From NCBI GenBank assembly GCA_031392945.1, contig JANMVT010000082.1, positions 1-5,197 of the forward strand: a stretch of DNA of 5,197 nt. Direction: 5' to 3'. The notes under the pieces were generated by a model. The model was not told where the DNA came from. It saw only the letters and a list, made by a program, of their open reading frames with translations, and did not search any database. Below are positions 1-3,951 of the stretch, in pieces; position 1 is the stretch's first letter; each line of letters opens with the position of its first letter. Position numbers and translations under genes: made by a program. The DNA comes from JANYCG01 sp031392945. GTDB taxonomy: Bacteria; Pseudomonadota; Gammaproteobacteria; Burkholderiales; Burkholderiaceae_C.

Positions 1-189
1 GCTTTCTTGTTGGTAGCTGCTTTGTAATTATTTGAACACGGCTTCAATCGCGGCAATAAAGTTGGGCGAAGGCAAAATTCTATTGCAATGCAGCAATTCA
101 GGTGGGAGCATGCAATAAATTTCTTACGCGAGGCCTTCAAAGGGTCGCCAGAGGCAGTCAAAGCGCGGTCGAAGGGCGGCCAAATCCCG
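1..189. other. Non-coding gap downstream of the GntR regulator gene
   Basis: This stretch follows the stop codon of the minus-strand regulator and is more AT-rich than the genes, especially at 1-60 and 75-125. I see no convincing gene, strong intrinsic terminator or clear sigma-70 promoter in it. A 27-codon minus-strand frame (111 down to 28) has no ribosome binding site. The absence of a terminator, together with remembered Comamonadaceae gene order (regulator followed by sdhCDAB), suggests this is the leader or promoter region of a minus-strand operon starting just outside the window. That is inference only. Confidence 0.4.
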
Positions 190-1020
190 TCAGTTCAGCT
201 CGTTGCGGTAGTGGTGCGTGTCTGTCAAATAGAGGCCCCGGCGCACTTCCATGGGCGTGTCCTTGTAGGTGAAAGCGGTGCGTTCGACGCTCAGCAGTGG
301 CGTGTTCTGCTCTATTTTCAACAGCTTGCATTGTTCGGCGTCGGGCAGCACGGCGCGGATTTTCTCGACCGCGCGCACCATGCGCACGCCAAATTCCGTC
401 TCGAACAGGGCGTACATGGGGCCGTGGTAGTGGGTCAGGCGATCCGCTGTGAGCCCTTTGAACGGGCCGCCGGGCAGCCACAGGTCTTCCAGAATGGTGG
501 GGCGCCCGACAAAAGACAGGACGCGGCGCACCTGCAACACTGCGTCGCCCGTGCGCAGCCCCAGCGCCTTGGCCACCTCGCTGCTGGCGCGCAGGCGTTT
601 GCAATCGATGATTTCGCGCTCGGCCGGGCCTTCGCTGCTGGTGTCGCCCTCGTCGGGCATCAATTTCAGGAAGCGGTACTGCACGTGTTGCTCGGCATGT
701 GTGGCGACAAAGGTGCCTTTGCCCTGGCGGCGCACCAGCAGGTTGTCGCCCGCCAGCTCGTCAATCGCCTTGCGCACCGTGCCCTGGCTCACACGGTAGC
801 GGCTGGCCAGGTCCATCTCGCTGGGGATGGATTCGCCGGGTTTCCATTCGCCGCCTTGAAGGCTTTGCAGGATGAGACCCTTGATTTGCTGGTACAGCGG
901 ACTGAAGGCAGGCGTCAACGGCCCGGCGCCGCCCGCCCCGCCCGAAGCAGCGAGGTCGCCAGGGTCTGCAAGGGCTGCAAGGGCTGCAAGGGCGGCAAAA
1001 GGGGGCGTCGATTGGCTCAT
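190..1020 (-). CDS. GntR family transcriptional regulator, HutC subfamily (wHTH + UTRA)
   Basis: A 276-residue DNA-binding regulator. Residues about 40-108 form a GntR winged helix: PLYQQIKGLI, the PGESIPSE turn at 61-68, the recognition helix region SQGTVRKAIDELA at 78-90, and the wing RRQGKGTFVA at 97-106. Residues about 120-265 look like a UTRA ligand-binding domain, ending in the typical VERTAFTYKDTPMEVRRGLY stretch. UTRA regulators usually bind a small metabolite and release DNA. The gene is divergent from mdh across 153 bp, with a palindrome between them, so autoregulation and control of the mdh operon are likely. Residues 1-38 are an Ala/Gly/Pro-rich extension, and usual family length is near 240. 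The ATG at 1020 has no clear Shine-Dalgarno site, but I found no better in-frame start before the winged helix. The effector is unknown; a TCA-cycle intermediate is a guess from context. Confidence 0.93.
   Translation of the reverse strand: MSQSTPPFAALAALAALADPGDLAASGGAGGAGPLTPAFSPLYQQIKGLILQSLQGGEWKPGESIPSEMDLASRYRVSQGTVRKAIDELAGDNLLVRRQGKGTFVATHAEQHVQYRFLKLMPDEGDTSSEGPAEREIIDCKRLRASSEVAKALGLRTGDAVLQVRRVLSFVGRPTILEDLWLPGGPFKGLTADRLTHYHGPMYALFETEFGVRMVRAVEKIRAVLPDAEQCKLLKIEQNTPLLSVERTAFTYKDTPMEVRRGLYLTDTHHYRNELN
962..997. repeat. 9-bp tandem repeat inside the 5' end of the regulator gene
   Basis: Two identical AGGGCTGCA units (971-979 and 980-988) are flanked by AGGGCGGCA (989-997) and a more degenerate GGGTCTGCA (962-970). 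On the minus strand the units encode the Ala-Ala-Leu repeats at residues 9-17 of the GntR regulator and run on into Ala-Asp-Pro. A 9-bp unit keeps the reading frame when copies are gained or lost, so slippage would change only the length of the N-terminal extension. Confidence 0.85.
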
Positions 1021-1035
1021 CCGGCCATGTTACCA

Positions 1036-1063
1036 AACATATCTTATATAAGACATAAGACAA
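1036..1063 (-). promoter_or_regulatory. Possible promoter of the GntR regulator gene
   Basis: On the minus strand, TTGTCT (1058-1063) could serve as -35 and TATGTT (1036-1041) as -10, with a 16-bp spacer. The 12-bp palindrome lies wholly inside that spacer, which would suit simple autorepression. The predicted transcript start would leave a leader of only about 10 nt and no good ribosome binding site, which weakens the call. Assignment is by eye. Confidence 0.35.
1042..1060. promoter_or_regulatory. Probable operator of the divergent GntR regulator
   Basis: TCTTATATAAGA at 1042-1053 is a perfect 12-bp palindrome. The half-site is repeated directly: ATAAGAC occurs at 1048-1054 and again, abutting, at 1055-1061. 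The outer arms TCTTAT (1042-1047) and ATAAGA (1055-1060) therefore form a second inverted repeat with a 7-bp spacer. GntR-family dimers bind short inverted repeats in divergent promoter gaps, and this is the only such site in the gap near both promoters. It ends 4 bp before the proposed -35 of mdh. Assignment to this regulator is by position, not by experiment. Confidence 0.7.
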
Positions 1064-1064
1064 G

Positions 1065-1094
1065 TTGACGAATCAGGGTTTTCAGGGGTAAACT
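1065..1094 (+). promoter_or_regulatory. Likely sigma-70 promoter of the mdh operon
   Basis: TTGACG at 1065-1070 matches the -35 consensus at 5 of 6 positions. TAAACT at 1089-1094 matches the -10 at 4 of 6, keeping the important TA at the start and the final T. The spacer is 18 bp. Transcription would start near 1100, giving an mdh leader of about 75 nt. The proposed operator sits directly upstream of the -35, so a bound regulator could block RNA polymerase or, less likely, help it. Confidence 0.55.
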
Positions 1095-1097
1095 TGT

Positions 1098-1121
1098 GGC
1101 GAATTTCGCACCGAAATCGCC
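1098..1121 (+). promoter_or_regulatory. Stem-loop at the start of the mdh leader
   Basis: GGCGAATTTCG (1098-1108) pairs with CGAAATCGCC (1112-1121) over 10 base pairs, with one bulged A (1102 or 1103) and a CAC loop (1109-1111). If transcription starts near 1100, the hairpin forms close to the 5' end of the mRNA, where it could slow decay or act as a regulatory structure. As DNA it could also be a second protein-binding site. It is followed by only four T residues, so it is not a convincing terminator. Confidence 0.5.
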
Positions 1122-1173
1122 CGTTTTCAGCTTTCTTTTACCTTTCCTTCACTTTCACTCCCGGAGTCCACCC

Positions 1174-2172
1174 ATGACCACCCAAGCACTCAAAAAACCT
1201 GTACGTGTCGCTGTCACTGGCGCCGCCGGCCAAATCGGTTACGCCATCCTGTTTCGCATCGCCTCGGGCGAAATGCTGGGCAAAGACCAGCCGGTGATCC
1301 TGCAACTGCTGGAAGTGCCGGTTGAAGGCCCGCAAAAAGCCCTCAAGGGCGTGATGATGGAATTGCAGGACTGCGCCTTCCCCCTGCTGGTCGGCATGGA
1401 AGCCCATGGCGACCCGATGACGGCCTTCAAAGACGTGGACTACGCCTTGCTGATCGGTTCGCGTCCGCGTGGCCCCGGCATGGAGCGCGCTGACCTGCTG
1501 GCCGCCAACGCGCAGATTTTCACGGCCCAGGGCAAGGCGCTCAACGCGGTGGCCAGCCGCAACGTCAAGGTGCTGGTGGTCGGCAACCCGGCCAACACCA
1601 ATGCCTGGATCGCCATGAAAAGCGCGCCCGACCTGCCGCGCAAAAACTTCACCGCCATGCTGCGCCTGGACCACAACCGCGCGTTGTCGCAAATCGCCGG
1701 CAAAACCGGCAAGGCCGTGGCCGACATCGAAAAACTGGCGGTGTGGGGCAACCATTCACCCACCATGTACCCTGATTACCGCTTTGCCACGATCAATGGT
1801 GCCAGTGTCAAGGACATGATCAACGACCACGACTGGAACGCCAACACCTTCCTGCCTACTGTGGGCAAACGTGGCGCAGCCATCATCGAGGCACGTGGTG
1901 TGTCGTCCGCCGCATCGGCTGCCAATGCTGCGATTGACCATATGCGCGACTGGGCACTGGGCACCAATGGCAAATGGGTGACCATGGGCATTCCGTCCGA
2001 CGGCCAGTACGGCATCCCCAAAGACACCATGTTCGGTTTTGCCGTGATCTGTTCCGGTGGCGAATACACCGTGGTGCAAGACCTGCCGGTTGACGAGTTC
2101 AGCCAGGGCTGCATCAACAAGACCTTGAAAGAATTGCAGGACGAGCAGGCCGGCGTTGTCCATCTGCTGTAA
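1174..2172 (+). CDS. mdh: Malate dehydrogenase (NAD-dependent)
   Basis: Cytoplasmic TCA-cycle enzyme that interconverts malate and oxaloacetate with NAD. The 332-residue protein belongs to the cytosolic-type class common in betaproteobacteria. Visible elements are the nucleotide-binding loop G16AAGQIG22; Glu47 in LLEVP at the end of the second strand, an acidic residue expected for NAD rather than NADP; substrate arginines R99 and R105 in SRPRGPGMER; the GNPANTN loop (137-143); R169 with catalytic D166 in LRLDHNRA; and catalytic H194 in WGNHSP. The D166-H194 spacing of 28 fits the family. The ATG at 1174 is chosen because GGAG (1163-1166) lies 7 nt upstream and the Rossmann fold starts soon after. 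An in-frame GTG at 1096 would add 26 untypical residues and lies in the leader. The next gene starts 8 nt after the stop, indicating one operon. Confidence 0.97.
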   Translation: MTTQALKKPVRVAVTGAAGQIGYAILFRIASGEMLGKDQPVILQLLEVPVEGPQKALKGVMMELQDCAFPLLVGMEAHGDPMTAFKDVDYALLIGSRPRGPGMERADLLAANAQIFTAQGKALNAVASRNVKVLVVGNPANTNAWIAMKSAPDLPRKNFTAMLRLDHNRALSQIAGKTGKAVADIEKLAVWGNHSPTMYPDYRFATINGASVKDMINDHDWNANTFLPTVGKRGAAIIEARGVSSAASAANAAIDHMRDWALGTNGKWVTMGIPSDGQYGIPKDTMFGFAVICSGGEYTVVQDLPVDEFSQGCINKTLKELQDEQAGVVHLL

Positions 2173-2180
2173 TTTTCAAG

Positions 2181-3245
2181 ATGCACCCTCGCGACGTACT
2201 TCTGGGCGCCCAAGCCGCAGCCGGTTTTTTGCCGGTCTGCGACCATTACAGCGGCGTGGAAGCGCGCATGAAAAAGAGCCTGGAATTGCAGGCGTCGATG
2301 TCGGAAGAATTCGGCGCCTGCGTTTTTGACGTTTCGCTCGACTGTGAAGACGGCGCGCCGGTCGGCGGCGAAAAAAACCATGCAAATATGGTGGTAACCC
2401 TCGCCAATCAATCGTATTCAGCTTCTAAAAATATAGCAAATGGAATTGCGCCGCGGATCGCCGTACGTGTCCATCCGGTCGACCACCCGGCCTTTGCGGA
2501 GGATGTTTCGACAGTTGTCGGCGGCGCGGGCGACGTGCTTTGCCACTTGATGGTTCCCAAGGTTGAGACCGTGGCGGACATCGACACTGCAATGCGGGCC
2601 ATTGACGCGGCGGCGCTTAAAAGCCGTCGCACCAGGCCCTTGCCGCTGCATGTGTTGATCGAATCGCCCGGCGCAGTGCACCAGGCTTTTGCCATTGCCG
2701 CGCACCCGCGTGTCCTGTCTTTGAGTTTTGGCCTGATGGACTTTGTCTCGGCCCACGGTGGCGCGATTCCGGCCAGCGCCATGGACTCCAACGCCGCGTC
2801 CCAAGCCCTGGGCATCGGCCAGTTTTCTCACCCGCTCGTGATCCGCGCCAAGCTGGAGATCGCTTCGGCCTGCCATGCCTCGGGCAAAGTGCCGTCGCAT
2901 TGTGTGGTGACGGAATTCAGCGACACGGCGGCGATGAAGAGCGCGGCGCTGCGGGCTTCGCGTGAATTCGGCTTCACCCGCATGTGGAGCATCCACCCGA
3001 GCCAGATCAGGCCCATCCTGGACGCCTTTGCGCCCAGCAGCGCCGAGATCGACGACGCCACCCGCATCGTGGTGTCGGGCGAGCGCGCGCATTGGGCCCC
3101 GATCCAGGTTGACGGGCGCCTGCATGACCGCGCCAGTTACCGCTATTTCTGGCAGCTGCTTGAGCGTGCGCACCAGACCGGGCGGGCGCTGCCGGCTTCG
3201 GCGCAAAGTTATTTTTCAACTTCAACCTCAACGTCAACTCCATGA
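2181..3245 (+). CDS. HpcH/HpaI aldolase / CitE family protein, malyl-CoA lyase-like
   Basis: A 354-residue predicted TIM-barrel C-C lyase of the HpcH/HpaI/CitE family, whose members split or form CoA esters such as malyl-CoA, citramalyl-CoA or citryl-CoA with Mg2+. Visible motifs in order: SLDCEDGAP (52-59), R96 in AVRVHP, PKVET, the likely metal ligands E161 (IESPGA) and D187 (GLMDF), and WSIHPSQI (H272). The E-to-D spacing and the HPSQI motif match malyl-CoA lyases. The exact substrate cannot be read from sequence. The start at 2181, 8 nt after mdh, has a weak ribosome site. A later ATG at 2268 has GGAAG upstream but would remove LPVCDHYSGVEARMKKSL, which looks like the first barrel strand region. 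Oddities are an AT-rich segment at 2409-2447 (residues 77-89) and a Ser-Thr repeat tail. Its stop overlaps the next ATG. Confidence 0.88.
   Translation: MHPRDVLLGAQAAAGFLPVCDHYSGVEARMKKSLELQASMSEEFGACVFDVSLDCEDGAPVGGEKNHANMVVTLANQSYSASKNIANGIAPRIAVRVHPVDHPAFAEDVSTVVGGAGDVLCHLMVPKVETVADIDTAMRAIDAAALKSRRTRPLPLHVLIESPGAVHQAFAIAAHPRVLSLSFGLMDFVSAHGGAIPASAMDSNAASQALGIGQFSHPLVIRAKLEIASACHASGKVPSHCVVTEFSDTAAMKSAALRASREFGFTRMWSIHPSQIRPILDAFAPSSAEIDDATRIVVSGERAHWAPIQVDGRLHDRASYRYFWQLLERAHQTGRALPASAQSYFSTSTSTSTP
2421..2442. repeat. AT-rich in-gene segment similar to the intergenic repeat before acnB
   Basis: This 22-bp segment matches 3875-3896 at 18 of 22 positions without gaps, sharing GCTTCTAAA and ATAGC. 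It sits in an AT-rich island (about 2409-2447) inside an otherwise GC-rich gene and encodes residues around SASKNIANG, using codons such as ATA, AAA and AAT that are scarce in the flanking sequence. It may be a fragment of a short dispersed element inserted in frame. Chance similarity of AT-rich sequence is possible. Confidence 0.45.
3216..3239 (+). repeat. Hexamer tandem repeat (TCAACN x4) at the 3' end of the lyase gene
   Basis: Four consecutive units, TCAACT, TCAACC, TCAACG and TCAACT, encode four Ser-Thr dipeptides immediately before the last codon (Pro) and the stop. The unit is two codons long, so copy-number change would lengthen or shorten the tail without a frameshift. The repeat ends 2 nt before the ATG at 3242 of the next gene. 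Confidence 0.9.
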
Positions 3246-3886
3246 CAGGCGGCCAATCCATGAACATTATCCTTGCCGCGCCAGCTTTTGTGCCTCTCTG
3301 GCGGATTTGCAGCGTCGCGGCGCTGTCGCTTGCCCTTTTGCCCTCGATGGCGGACGCGCAAACCAGTCCAGCCGCGCCGCAAAAAACAGAAACAAGCCCG
3401 GTCAAGAAGAGCGTGGATAAAAAGAGCGCGCCGGACAGCCGCGTTGAGGCCAAAGGCAAGGCCAACCAAATGGCCACCGGCATCATCGCCGCCGAGGCGG
3501 CTCTGACCCCCGCCGAGCTTGCCATCGCCGAACGCGTCTACACCGGCAAATTGCCGTGTGAGCTTGGCCAGTCCGTGACGATCACGCCTGAGGCCAAAAC
3601 CCCCGGTTATTTCGAGGTCCAGTTGAAAAATCTCAAGTACCTCATGTTCCCGGTTGAAACCACCACAGGCGCGATCCGCCTGGAAGACAAAAAGGCTGGC
3701 GCGGTCTGGCTGCAACTGGCCAACAAGTCGATGTTGATGGACCAGAAAGCCGGCAAGCGCCTGGCCGACGCCTGCATGAACCCGGCCCAGACCAAGGTGG
3801 CCGACGACCTGGAGAAAAATCCCGGAACGACCATTCTGGATGCTCCGGCTCCGGCCTCGACACCAAGCGCTTCTGCTTCTAAATAG
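3242..3886 (+). CDS. Exported protein of unknown function
   Basis: A 214-residue protein that I do not recognise by function; similar hypothetical proteins seem to occur at this place in related genomes, from memory. A signal peptide is likely: Arg21, then the hydrophobic stretch CSVAALSLALL, then a cleavage site after ADA (residue 39). A basic, Ala/Pro/Lys-rich linker follows to about residue 75, then a folded region (about 75-185) with AALTPAELAIAERVYTGKLPCELG, a GYFEVQL strand region and AGAVWLQLANKS. It has two cysteines after the signal (C106, C178) that could form a disulfide in the periplasm, and a low-complexity Pro/Ala/Ser tail. ATG 3242 overlaps the lyase stop as ATGA, suggesting translational coupling. 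ATG 3260 is a fair alternative with AGGCGG 8 nt upstream; both keep the signal peptide. The last few codons run into a repeat-like element. Confidence 0.82.
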   Translation: MTGGQSMNIILAAPAFVPLWRICSVAALSLALLPSMADAQTSPAAPQKTETSPVKKSVDKKSAPDSRVEAKGKANQMATGIIAAEAALTPAELAIAERVYTGKLPCELGQSVTITPEAKTPGYFEVQLKNLKYLMFPVETTTGAIRLEDKKAGAVWLQLANKSMLMDQKAGKRLADACMNPAQTKVADDLEKNPGTTILDAPAPASTPSASASK

Positions 3887-3930
3887 ATAGCTAACTACGC
3901 ATATAGCACGAGGGCAAATGCCCGATTTTA
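3875..3930. repeat. Repeat-like AT-rich element between the exported-protein gene and acnB
   Basis: The element begins inside the last codons of the upstream gene, contributes its TAG stop (3884-3886) and runs to about 3930. It contains ATAGATAGCTA, then ACGCATATAGCACGAGGGC, then the small inverted repeat and ATTTTA. Its style resembles short non-coding repeats that I recall as scattered through Comamonadaceae genomes (an ATAGCT core, ACGCATAT, a GGGC..GCCC-like arm, ATTTTA). Its 5' part matches 2421-2442 in this window. Boundaries are approximate and family membership is from memory. Confidence 0.5.
3912..3930 (+). terminator. Weak terminator-like hairpin before acnB
   Basis: GGGCA (3912-3916) and TGCCC (3919-3923) are inverted repeats, giving a 4-5 bp stem with a 2-4 nt loop, followed by GATTTTA. 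The stem is short and the T run is interrupted, so any termination would be partial. It may simply be the conserved hairpin of the repeat-like element. If active, it would reduce read-through from the mdh operon into acnB. Confidence 0.3.
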
Positions 3931-3951
3931 TTGTCAATCAGGAGTAAAACC

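Noticed and set aside
1..24. TGGTAGCTGCTTTG at the left edge as another copy of the repeat-like element
   Set aside because: Only a short AGCT-type core is shared and the sequence is cut by the window edge, so similarity to the element at 3875-3930 is too weak to call.
28..111. 27-codon minus-strand frame in the gap after the regulator gene
   Set aside because: There is no Shine-Dalgarno site and no recognisable feature, and a frame of this length is expected by chance.
88..1068. Long plus-strand open frame (326 codons) opposite the GntR gene
   Set aside because: It is the antisense shadow of a clear GntR/UTRA protein in GC-rich DNA; its translation is rich in Ala, Gln and His with no recognisable domain, and no ribosome site precedes it.
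1096..1173. Extended mdh start at GTG 1096
   Set aside because: It lies within or before the likely transcript start and the leader stem-loop, adds 26 residues not typical of Mdh, and has no ribosome site, while ATG 1174 has GGAG at good spacing.
2258..2270. Alternative lyase start at ATG 2268 with a good GGAAG site
   Set aside because: It would delete residues that appear to form the first strand and helix of the barrel; the sequence is probably a chance ribosome-site match, though an internal start cannot be excluded.
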